NCBI RefSeq assembly: GCF_014844095.1
Contig: NZ_CP062163.1
Location: forward strand, 1,054,001-1,118,000
Direction: 5' to 3'
Length of the DNA stretch: 64,000 nt
Source of the DNA: Brevibacillus sp. JNUCC-41
GTDB lineage: Bacteria > Bacillota > Bacilli > Bacillales > DSM-1321
Each line of letters starts with the position of its first letter. The first letter of the stretch is position 1. Made by a program: the position numbers and the translations under genes. Positions 15,824 through 24,700 of this stretch are shown here, piece by piece. The notes beneath the pieces are model-generated. The model saw nothing but the letters and a program-made list of their open reading frames with translations. It did no database searches and was not told the DNA's origin.

Positions 15824-16489
15824 ATGAGGAACTATCATATTCTTGTAGTTGAGGATGATCAAGAGATTCAGGAATTAATTAAACAATTTTTAATGACACA
15901 ACAGTATACGGTTGAAGTTGCATCAGATGGATTAGAGGGAATGAAACAATATAATAAGCAATCCTTTGATTTAGTTCTTTTGGATGTGATGCTGCCAAAC
16001 CTTAACGGATTTGAAGTTGCCAAAATGATTCGAAATCAGTCAAATGTGCCCATTATTATGCTAACCGCTTTAGAAGAAGAACAAGATCAATTGAAAGGTT
16101 TTGATCTTGGAATCGATGATTATATAACAAAACCTTTTTCTTTTCATGTTTTGATTAGACGAGTCGAAGCAGTACTGAGAAGAAGCTATGATGAAAGTAC
16201 AGCTAATCATTTAGTTTTTAAAGAAATGCATGTCGATTGCAATGCATATAAAGTATATGTAAATAAGGTTGAAATACCATTAACGACAAAAGAATTCGAA
16301 ATGCTGCAACTACTGCTTCAACATGAAAAAAAAGTACTCACAAGAGAAAGCATCGTAGAAAAAGTTTGGGGATACGAGTACCACGGAGAAACACGGATTA
16401 TCGATACACATATTAAGAACATACGAAAAAAATTAGAAATACCCTACATTAAAACAGTAAAGGGAATTGGTTATAAAATTGATGAATAG
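15824..16489 (+). CDS. OmpR/PhoB-family response regulator
   Basis: A 221-residue protein with a receiver domain (1-118; acidic pair E10/D11/D12, phospho-acceptor D54 in LVLLDVMLP, T81, K103) and a winged-helix DNA-binding domain (about 127-221: EIPLTTKEFEMLQLLLQ, then VLTRESIVEKVWGY, then RIIDTHIKNIRKKL). It overlaps the histidine kinase gene by eight bases, so the two are translationally coupled. Its promoter has two 11-bp CTCC repeats also found before the MacB-like ABC operon on the opposite strand, which is the likely target. SD: GAGAGGTGA. Confidence 0.93.
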   Translation: MRNYHILVVEDDQEIQELIKQFLMTQQYTVEVASDGLEGMKQYNKQSFDLVLLDVMLPNLNGFEVAKMIRNQSNVPIIMLTALEEEQDQLKGFDLGIDDYITKPFSFHVLIRRVEAVLRRSYDESTANHLVFKEMHVDCNAYKVYVNKVEIPLTTKEFEMLQLLLQHEKKVLTRESIVEKVWGYEYHGETRIIDTHIKNIRKKLEIPYIKTVKGIGYKIDE

Positions 16490-17942
16490 AATCTTAGAAA
16501 CCTTGAAGATGAAACGAATTACCTATAAACTTTTTTTGATTACATCCCTTATTTTGATAGCCTTTGCAGGCCTGATATATTTAACTTTATACTTTTTTCT
16601 CCCTACATTTTATGAGAAGTACAAAACAGATCAGCTTCAAACAGGGATAGTAGAAATGATTGATAAATCCAAGGATCTTCCCATCCAAAATGCACTACCG
16701 CTTTTTGATGAATATGCACAAAAAAACAACGCAATGATCTACCTTCATAATAATGAAGGAATAATTATTTATGCTTCTTTTTTATCTTTCATTCAAGGGA
16801 CTGTACAATCGACTCCTAATGGCATATTTGATATTTCAGAGCCCTTAAGGAATACAAATGACCTTTCCAATTCATTTGATGTTACCATGCCCATTCGTTT
16901 TCAGGATGCAAACTTAACGCTCGTAGTATCCGCAACCTATCAGCCCATTAATGAAGCTACACAGGTCTTGGCCCTTTTCCTTCCCTATATTAGTATCATT
17001 GTAGTTATTATTGGTATAGGAAGTGCTTATTTATATTCGAGGTTCATTACAAGACCACTCATTTATATTAATAGAGGGGCACAGAAAATGGCGAACTTGG
17101 ATTTTTCCGAAAAAATCGAGGTTCGTTCCAATGATGAAATGGGTGAATTATCCAATAGTTTAAATGATTTGTCACTCAATCTCCAACAATCCATGCTTGA
17201 TTTACAGGATGCTAATCAAAAACTAAAAAGCGATATGGAAAAGGAGCGGGAAGTAGAAAAAAAACGCAGGGATTTTTTTGCCATTGTAGCACATGAATTA
17301 AAGACTCCTCTCACTGTTATGAAAGGACACTTAGAAGGAATGATGTATAATATCGGTCCCTATAAAGACCGGGACACTTATTTACAAAAAAACTTTCAAA
17401 CCGTTCAGGATATGGAACAACTGGTTCGTGAGATTATAGGTATATCCAAATTGGAACAACATACATTTAAACTGCAATTAGAAGAAGTAAATCTCGCAGA
17501 ATTAATTGATACAATCACTAAAAATCTCGGGTTTTTTGCTTCTCAAAAAGACATTCAAATGATAAAACAGATTGGTTCTCACCTTTCTGTTTATACAGAT
17601 CGTTTTCTGTTAGAAAAAGCTTTCAAAAACATTATTCATAATGCGATTATGTATTCACCTCATGGCGAGAAAGTATATATAGAGGCAACTCAGAATTCAA
17701 AGCTGCACCACATCCAAATTCGAGTCATCAATACAGGTGTAAAAATTAATGAGGATGATATACAGCATATTTTCAAACCATTTTATCGGATCGAAAAATC
17801 AAGAAATCGAAATACTGGTGGGAGCGGCTTAGGGTTATTTATTGTAAAGCAAATTTTTGAAGCACTTTTTATCACGTATTCTATGAATAATACTGAACAA
17901 GGTGTAGAATTTTTAGTTACCATACCATTATCCATCAAGTAA
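16482..17942 (+). CDS. Sensor histidine kinase
   Basis: A 486-residue membrane kinase: helix 1 (about 15-38), an extracellular sensor domain (about 40-160), helix 2 (about 163-185), HAMP (about 187-240), a short coiled coil, HisKA with the phospho-acceptor His in VAHELKTPLTVMKGH (H271), and HATPase with N-box IIHNAIMYSP, then NTGVKINEDD and GGSGLGLFIVKQIF. Start taken at the ATG overlapping the regulator stop. The sensor domain is large, unlike the short loops of BceS-type kinases, so it may sense a ligand itself. It is followed by a terminator at 17951-18003. Its partner is the upstream response regulator; signal unknown. Confidence 0.93.
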   Translation: MNRILETLKMKRITYKLFLITSLILIAFAGLIYLTLYFFLPTFYEKYKTDQLQTGIVEMIDKSKDLPIQNALPLFDEYAQKNNAMIYLHNNEGIIIYASFLSFIQGTVQSTPNGIFDISEPLRNTNDLSNSFDVTMPIRFQDANLTLVVSATYQPINEATQVLALFLPYISIIVVIIGIGSAYLYSRFITRPLIYINRGAQKMANLDFSEKIEVRSNDEMGELSNSLNDLSLNLQQSMLDLQDANQKLKSDMEKEREVEKKRRDFFAIVAHELKTPLTVMKGHLEGMMYNIGPYKDRDTYLQKNFQTVQDMEQLVREIIGISKLEQHTFKLQLEEVNLAELIDTITKNLGFFASQKDIQMIKQIGSHLSVYTDRFLLEKAFKNIIHNAIMYSPHGEKVYIEATQNSKLHHIQIRVINTGVKINEDDIQHIFKPFYRIEKSRNRNTGGSGLGLFIVKQIFEALFITYSMNNTEQGVEFLVTIPLSIK

Positions 17943-17950
17943 ACAACAAC

Positions 17951-18003
17951 AAAAGAGTCTGAATCTCATTTCTATAGGATGAAATGAGATTCAGACTTTT
18001 ATT
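17951..18003 (+). terminator. Terminator of the two-component operon
   Basis: AAAGAGTCTGAATCTCATTT pairs with AAATGAGATTCAGACTTTT, with a T-rich tail. Confidence 0.85.
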
Positions 18004-18196
18004 TAATTTCAATGAATTTACATAATCATAAACACTCATAACTAAACATGAGTGATGTTATGTATAATTAGATTAAATTTCCAAATTGTTCACATACTCG
18101 AAAAGAAACAAAGTAAACGATTAAGTAACAGAAGTACATAGCCAAAAAGATTCTATATTCAAAAATATAGAATCTTCAAGCATGTATTATTTATAA

Positions 18197-18617
18197 CTAA
18201 TATTCATTCATTGGCGATAGCATTAATGTTACCTTCTTGATTTTTCGTATGACTCTTCCTTCATTTTCACCTATCTTCTGAACCTCAATAGGGCTTTGCT
18301 GCTCTCCCAGTAGACCCATCCTCAGATTCCCCTTGATAAGGAGGGGGCATTTCTCCCTGATTTGGTCCCATTTCATCTTGATTGGGAGAGAAAAACACTT
18401 CTGGATTATCCTTGAATAAATCTTCATAATTATCTTTTTCATTCAATTCTGGATTATCCCCTAAATCCATCAAGTTTGTAATCGAACCAATTAAAATGCC
18501 AATTGTTATTAACCCAATGGAGGCTGCTATTTTTATCCACACTTTTTCCCACAAATTTCTCAGTCCTTTTTGTGTTGAAACATTTACTTCTACTAAATTA
18601 ATATAGTGATATGTCAT
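18197..18617 (-). pseudogene. Accessory membrane protein of the ABC operon, frameshifted
   Basis: The first frame (start 18617) gives a short cytoplasmic lead, one membrane helix (IAASIGLITIGILIGSI) and an acidic, Pro/Gln-rich stretch, stopping at 18285 after GSTGRAAKPY. The other frame from about 18310 to 18197 continues coherently: IEVQKIGENEGRVIRKIKKV then TLMLSPMNEY. Joining the two by a single-base correction near 18290 gives about 140 residues, a membrane-anchored protein with a small beta domain. It follows the ATPase gene by 30 bases and would be a third component of the MacB-like system. Either a real frameshift or an assembly error. Confidence 0.5.
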
Positions 18618-18647
18618 TTTTTCTATCTAACAGTGTTACCATTCTAT

Positions 18648-19334
18648 TCATTTGCCTTTTAACTCTTTGATTACTAACTTTCTTTTTTCGAGATACACCG
18701 CTTTATCCGATTGTTTAGCCACCTCTTGCGAATGAGTGACGACAATGACACATTTATTTTCTTTATGGGCAAGTTCTTTAAATAACTCGATAATCTCCCA
18801 GGAAGTTTCTTGATCAAGGTTCCCAGTAGGTTCATCAGCAATTAATAAATCTACATTACAGGATAATGCACGAGCAATCGCCACCCGCTGCTGTTGACCA
18901 CCACTAAGCTGTAATACCTTTCTTTTTGCTTCTACTTCTGTCAGCCCTACCTTTTCTAATAACTCAAGTGCTCTTGCTTTTTTGTCTTTCACATCGACTC
19001 GTGTAATCTCCATCGCAGTGACTACATTTTGAAGGGCCGTCATATACGTAATCAGATTATATGATTGAAAGATAATCGAGACATGTTGGTTTCGATAGGA
19101 ATCCAGACCGATCTTCTGTAAATCCTTTCCTTTGTATACGACATTCCCACTACTTGGGATATCTAACCCACTTGCTAAACTAAGGGTCGTTGTTTTTCCT
19201 GATCCCGATGGTCCTAAAATGGTATAAAAGTGTCCGGATAGAAACGCAAAGTTTACATTATCTAATATCGTGATTTTTTTATTATTGCTTTGATAATGGT
19301 AATTCAGATCTTTGAACTGTAAAATCGTATCCAA
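18648..19334 (-). CDS. MacB/LolD-type ABC transporter ATP-binding protein
   Basis: A 228-residue ATPase with Walker A GPSGSGKTTT (41-50), Q-loop FQSYNLI, signature LSGGQQQR (143-150), Walker B LLIADEPTGNLD (163 on) and the switch His in IVVTHSQEVAK. This is the MacB/LolD subfamily that works with FtsX-like permeases in mechanotransmission rather than classical transport. It lies 11 bases below the permease gene. The operon is headed by four CTCC-phased repeats and so is a likely target of the adjacent two-component system. Function could be peptide resistance or release of envelope components. Confidence 0.92.
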   Translation of the reverse strand: MDTILQFKDLNYHYQSNNKKITILDNVNFAFLSGHFYTILGPSGSGKTTTLSLASGLDIPSSGNVVYKGKDLQKIGLDSYRNQHVSIIFQSYNLITYMTALQNVVTAMEITRVDVKDKKARALELLEKVGLTEVEAKRKVLQLSGGQQQRVAIARALSCNVDLLIADEPTGNLDQETSWEIIELFKELAHKENKCVIVVTHSQEVAKQSDKAVYLEKRKLVIKELKGK

Positions 19335-19345
19335 GGGTGTTCCTC

Positions 19346-20776
19346 CTACTCATCTTTTAATAATATTTCTTTTGGTTTCAATCGAAGAATCGATAATGCT
19401 GGAATAATGGTTGATAAGATCGCGATTAATAGGCCTAATCCCCCTAATTTCATCACATCTTTGGATGTTACACTTACATCAATATTATTGATAGGATCCA
19501 CATCTTGATCTAGGTCACTCCCCATAAGCGCGTCGCTTGTAGTCACAAACCCTGATCGTTGTCCAGGATTATTTTCTTGCTCTTCAGAGGCCGTAATTTC
19601 TTTCTGTAATAAACTGTCTCCCATTTTTTGAGACACTGCCCCACCTGTAAATATGGAGAGGCTAAAGGCTAAAACAGCAACACATAATACTTCTACTAAA
19701 AGTTGTCCTATTAATTTCCCTTTTTTCTCGCCAATCGACAGTAAAATCCCTAATTCCTTCCGTCGTTCTTTTATGGTCAACATAATGATAAGACCTAAGA
19801 TAATGGACCCTGTAATGGAAACCAGGTAGATGATCCATTTTGAAGTGGCTGCCATGTTCTCAATAGGGCCAACCATTTTCTTATATAATTCATCATGTGC
19901 ATCTAGTTTAAATAGGTCAAAATCAATGTCTGTTTTCTTTCCCGCTGCTTTAAAAGCATCGATTTGCTCTGGATCATTTAAGTAATAAATGGCTTTATCA
20001 ATGGGGGTGCCCTTCATATCCTTATTGTCCGAAAATTCTTTTAATGATTCGAGCGAAACATATATTTTGTTAGATGGATCCAAGAATGCTATTGGTGGTT
20101 TTGGACCAAATGTCTCGGATGCTTCATAAATCCCGATTATTTCTACCTTTATTGTCGATTTCCCATCGTCTTTTTTGACTTTTACCTTATCACCAACTTT
20201 TAGCTTGTTTTCTTCAGCTAACTGTTTTTCGACCAGTGCTACTTTCTTACCTTTGTCTTCTGCTGTTATGCCACGCCCTTTAATGATCTCCTCCGTTCCT
20301 TCTGTAAATCCTTGCAATAAATCAGTGGTTCTTGCGCCGACCAATGATATATTGGGCATTTCCCTATCATCTTGGCCTCCAACCATGGCAACCGAGCCTG
20401 CATTTTCATCAACCTCAATGGGAGTAAAGCCCTCAGCTAAACCATACACACCTTTTACATAGTTGAAATTTTTTACATAGGGTGATTTAGCTAACTTATC
20501 TGCTTCCTCTGTAGAAATTTCCGGAATCTTTATTCTTTCATTTGGATTTTCTTCCATCTGTTTTTCCATCTTTTTTTGAAACTTTTCTGGATCGAATCCT
20601 AGCGTTACGTCAACTCCCAATTTTTTTCTAGCGAGATCACTCGCTGTTTCCGTGACATTTTGCATCGCGAATCCTGCCAACACTAGATTCGTCACAACTA
20701 AAAATACCGCAAATAAGATAAGGGATTTTCCCTTTCTTGCTTGAACACTTAAAAATGCGCGTTTGATAAAATTCAT
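19346..20776 (-). CDS. FtsX-like ABC transporter permease (MacB family)
   Basis: A 476-residue permease with helix 1 at about 16-38, a large extracytoplasmic MacB periplasmic-core-like domain (about 40-310) with motifs TETASDLARKKLGVDVTLGF and KGKKVALVEKQLAEENKLKV, then three helices (about 318-340, 358-385, 440-465). The FtsX core is seen in GLIIMLTIKERRKELGILLS. It ends with LRLKPKEILLKDE, typical of this family. Gram-positive versions without TolC are thought to transduce ATP hydrolysis to extracellular events. First gene of the operon; GGGAGGG ribosome site. A broken duplicate of its 5' end and promoter lies at 21515-21663. Confidence 0.9.
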   Translation of the reverse strand: MNFIKRAFLSVQARKGKSLILFAVFLVVTNLVLAGFAMQNVTETASDLARKKLGVDVTLGFDPEKFQKKMEKQMEENPNERIKIPEISTEEADKLAKSPYVKNFNYVKGVYGLAEGFTPIEVDENAGSVAMVGGQDDREMPNISLVGARTTDLLQGFTEGTEEIIKGRGITAEDKGKKVALVEKQLAEENKLKVGDKVKVKKDDGKSTIKVEIIGIYEASETFGPKPPIAFLDPSNKIYVSLESLKEFSDNKDMKGTPIDKAIYYLNDPEQIDAFKAAGKKTDIDFDLFKLDAHDELYKKMVGPIENMAATSKWIIYLVSITGSIILGLIIMLTIKERRKELGILLSIGEKKGKLIGQLLVEVLCVAVLAFSLSIFTGGAVSQKMGDSLLQKEITASEEQENNPGQRSGFVTTSDALMGSDLDQDVDPINNIDVSVTSKDVMKLGGLGLLIAILSTIIPALSILRLKPKEILLKDE

Positions 20777-20804
20777 CTTGATACCCTCCCTGCTTGATAC
20801 CTTT

Positions 20805-20859
20805 AATATATAGAAACAATCTGGAGTTTATATGGAGATATAGAGGAGTTTGTCTGGAG
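20805..20859 (-). promoter_or_regulatory. ABC-operon promoter with four 11-bp CTCC repeats
   Basis: On the minus strand CTCCAGACAAA, CTCCTCTATAT, CTCCATATAAA and CTCCAGATTGT follow each other with exactly 11-base steps (GGAG on the plus strand at 20823, 20834, 20845, 20856). TATATT (20805-20810) starts 16 bases after the last C, as in the response-regulator promoter. Direct repeats at 11 bp are typical of OmpR-family binding. Confidence 0.75.
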
Positions 20860-21514
20860 ATTTTTGATGTTTCTTTCCAAACGATAAAAAAAATTATATT
20901 TCGGGGAAGGCTAGGATTGCGATCCTTCATTAGGAAGAACAACTACTTTTTCATTCGTCGCTCAAGGAGTAGCGGCAATGAAATACCTCCCCTTTCAGAA
21001 ATTTTATACGCTCAGAGAATCCCAACCTAAAAAGTCGATCTCCTCCACGTTAAGGGATCGACTTTTTTTCTTTTATAGATACAAGAGAGGTAAGGGCTCG
21101 ACTCTACCTCGCCCTTCCCCCTCTTCAAACCATTACGTGCAGATTTCATTGCATACGGCGTTCCAACTAATCCAAATCAGCTTGTATTTAAATACTGTTC
21201 CTTATAAAGTTTGACATCTTAGTTTAATATTAAGATGCTTTAAGTTTGAAGGTTTCGCAATCGCTACATTTCAATCAAAACCCTATATATAATTACACGG
21301 TAACTACACTCGTGTTTCATTTGTTATTTCAGTTGCAGGTTTTTGTACCATGTCTTGCATCGCCGTTTTTCTTTGTTTTATTTCTTTTTAAATGTCAGTT
21401 ACTGGCGTTACGATGTGTTCTGAGTTGGCATTTGTGATATAAACTTTTGGTTTCATTCAATTCCCTCACTGCTTATTAAAGATTCAGGAGTACCACAGAA
21501 TTCACATCCCTTTT
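20860..21514. other. Gene-free region between the ABC operon and its relic
   Basis: About 650 bases with no convincing gene on either strand. It holds a bidirectional terminator (21031-21072) and otherwise AT-rich sequence, probably the decayed remainder of a duplicated transporter locus. Confidence 0.5.
21031..21072. terminator. Bidirectional terminator-like hairpin
   Basis: AAAAAGTCGATC and GGATCGACTTTTTTT form a strong stem. No intact gene lies directly upstream on either strand; it may have served the decayed second transporter locus. Confidence 0.65.
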
Positions 21515-21663
21515 CTCTCAAGCCAATAAGGGATTTCCCGTTTCTTACTCGTACACTTAAAAATGCACGTTTGATAAAATTCATTGTTATCACCTCCTTA
21601 ATATCTCTAATGTACCGGACTAATCTGAAGTCTATATGAAGATATAAAGGAGTTTATATGGAG
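21515..21663 (-). pseudogene. Relic of a second permease gene: promoter plus first codons
   Basis: From the ATG at 21584 the minus strand encodes MNFIKRAFLSVRVR, nearly the same as the intact permease start (MNFIKRAFLSVQAR), and similarity dies after about 70 bases. AAGGAGGTGATAAC is an excellent ribosome site. Upstream, four 11-base repeats (CTCCATATAAA, CTCCTTTATAT, CTTCATATAGA, CTTCAGATTAG) and TACATT 16 bases after the last one copy the promoter at 20805-20859. Confidence 0.7.
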
Positions 21664-21705
21664 AATTTTAGTGTTTTTACCATACGCTGTGCATACAAAA
21701 TAAAA

Positions 21706-21752
21706 AAGACTATAGGCAAACACGACTTTCATCGAGGTTGTCTACAGTCTGA
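21706..21752 (-). terminator. Terminator of the secreted nuclease gene
   Basis: Minus-strand GACTGTAG...CTATAGTC stem followed by TTTTTTATTTTG, 30 bases past the stop at 21783. Confidence 0.65.
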
Positions 21753-21782
21753 ATGTAGCTTGCATTCAATATAAAAAACGAT

Positions 21783-24700
21783 CTAACTCGCTTTTTTCAC
21801 ATCCATGGATTCAGCGGCACCCCAAATTTCGGATGCCCATTCAGGATGGTCGATGAATGGATTGCGGTTATTTTGCCAGTCATGAATGACGTCATTGCGA
21901 TGGCTTTCGAAATCGTCGACAGGATCGAGTTCATTCCATTTCAAAAGTGTCGATAGCTTTCCATGAAGCGGCTTCGGATACGTATTGACTGTATCGGATA
22001 ATTCAAGATCCAGCTCGCCGTTTCCTTCATATCGGACGGCCATGTAAAATAACATCCTTGCTATATCGCCTTTAACATGATCTGGCGGCTCCCATGAATC
22101 TGAATCAAACTTACATTCACATCCACTATATGTTTGACCGCCCTCGTCGAAATCAAGATGACCCCGTTTACCATTCACTGTTACATCAGCGGGACGGAGG
22201 TGATGAAGGTCTGTCCCCGGACCTTTGCTTGTCCCAAAATCACCGTGGGACTTTGCCCAAACATGTTCACGGTTCCATTGTCCGGTATTGCCCCCATTCG
22301 CGTTCTTCGAGATGGATTTTCCAGAGTAAAGCAAGATGACATTCTGTTTGTTCACCGGATCTTCATCCGTTTCTTTAAGGGCATTCCACACTTGATCATA
22401 AGATAACATCGTGTGACCCTTAATGATCGAGTGCAGAACCGATTTCAATTCCGTTCCCGTTTTTCCTGCCGCCGTTTCGTAATAAGCTTCAAGCGGCATA
22501 TCATTCGATACGGTCAACGTAAAACGGGCAACCGCTTCCGATTGCTGGTCCTCGGCCTTGACTGCGACAAGGTATGTTCCAGCTTCATCTGCAGGAAGGG
22601 TTAATGTCCGGCCTGTGACTGTACCGATAGTGGATGAAAAGGTAAGTTCATCCCCATCTGGGTCTGAGAAGTGCTCACTCAAATCGATGGTGACCTTGGA
22701 ACCGGCTTTCACTTCTAGATTTTCCAGTTTTTTCGTTACGACTGGCGCATGATTTTCTTTAGGGTCGAAAGGGGAAGCAATCGCTTCCCCCTTCGAATCG
22801 ACAAACTTGATATTCGATGTGTCGACACCTTCTGTTACCGACCATTTCTGTACGTTTTCAGCGCCCCTGATTTCTTTTACATTGGCGTTATCGATGATGA
22901 CTTCCTTCACCGCCATGCCTCCAAAATCAATGATTGCGCCTTCCTTATCAGGTTTTATCGTCACAGCAGCATTCTTCAGCCCAAGGCCTTTGAGTACAGC
23001 ATATGAACCTTTTAACCAGATACCTTCTTCGATGTTGGATGTTTCGTCAAGATCGATCAAAACACTAGGTGAAGCAATCGTAAGTCTTTTTGTTTTAACG
23101 TTTGTTACATTATACGTTTTTTCCGGAGCAGGAGTTTCGACTCCGCCTGATCCAGATAAAGAGGTTGAGATCAGTACAGGATCATGATCGCTGGCCCTTC
23201 CATGAGCTTCCATGAAGGATGAGTTAATATGGACAATATCGACTTTTGTCGCCGAGGCCATATTATTCGATACAAGGATATGGTCCAGTACTTGTGAATT
23301 GCCTTGATATGTGTAAGAATAACGTTTTTCAAAAGGGACTTTCTCGATCATATTGGTTAAATCATTGCCCTTTAATGTTTTAAGCGGTGCCGAAAATTCA
23401 AAATCATTAAAGTCTCCAAGCAAGACGACATTCGCTTTGGCATCCTGTGACTTGATATCACTGACAAACCGATTGACGATGGAGGCAATTTGAAGCCTTT
23501 GCGTTTCACTTGATAGGACAGGAGGCTGGTTTTTGCCGAATATAGGCTGGTCACCGCCCTTGGAATTAAAATGATTGGCCACAACCACTACGCTTTCGCC
23601 TTTAAATTCGAATTGAGCGGCTAAAGGCTTCCTGCTTGAAGTGAAGGCGGGATTGGCAGGCTCGATTCGACCAGGGTTCAAGGTAAGTTTTCCATCTTTG
23701 AAGGCAACGGACTGTGTTGCCGTTCCTTTCGTTCCTTCAGTCAATTTGACACGGTCGGCATTATATAAAAAGCCTACACGGATATTCCCGCCGGGTGCCC
23801 CGCCATCAAGTTTATCTTCTGGAGCAATATCGATGTATTGATATTGCGGTCCGCCCAGCTCTTTTATTTTGTCGGTTAACTTCTTGGCACTTTGAGCAGA
23901 ATCCGTTGTCCCGCTATCCGTTGCCCCATCATTATCTTGCATTTCCGTTACGCCGATGATATCGGGTTGTTTAAGATTGGTAATGATGGATGTTGCGATC
24001 GTTTCGACTTTAGAGTTAGCTGTTTGAGTGGAAAAATTCTCGATATTATAGGAAGCGATCGATAGCTTATCAGCATCCTTTTCTAAGGATGTCACTTCCC
24101 GGGCCGTACCGCCATCCTTTAACGCTGGCAGCTGGGCTTTATCCGTCACTACCCTATAGTTGCTATATCCATAGCTGATGACACCCGTGACCGAGCCATC
24201 AAAGAAATCACCCGTTTTCGCTGCAAATGATTCATCATTGATATCCAGGGTAATTCTTTCAGGATTGAAATCCGTTTCCGTTATTTTGACGCCCCCAACC
24301 GCAGTCGTCGTTTCCATATTCCCTGGAATCACGACCAATTCACCATAGTCTTGAGGAGCGACCACTTTCGGGTTATATACTTGGACGAGCATTCCTTCCA
24401 GACTCTCGTAGAAATCGATGCCGTCTTCGCTCGGATTAAAATCTGTCAATCTATCATCATCGATGTTCTCGGACGGCGGAATGACATCTTTCCCAATGAT
24501 GATCGGTTCTGGCATCGCTGCAGTGCCAAGCTTTTCAATCGTCGTATTGGTCAATTCAGTTGTTGGCAGATCCGTCGTTTTCATTTCAGCGTATCCTTCG
24601 ATATACCACTCGGCGACTTTACCTGCCACTTTGACATGATCTCCCGCTTTCAGACCATGCGCTTTGTTGTACACAAGTATTCCCTCGGAAGTCGTTAAGT

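Noticed and set aside
15599..15862. 87-codon minus-strand frame over the response regulator promoter
   Set aside because: Overlaps a well-defined promoter and the regulator start; no domain or ribosome site.
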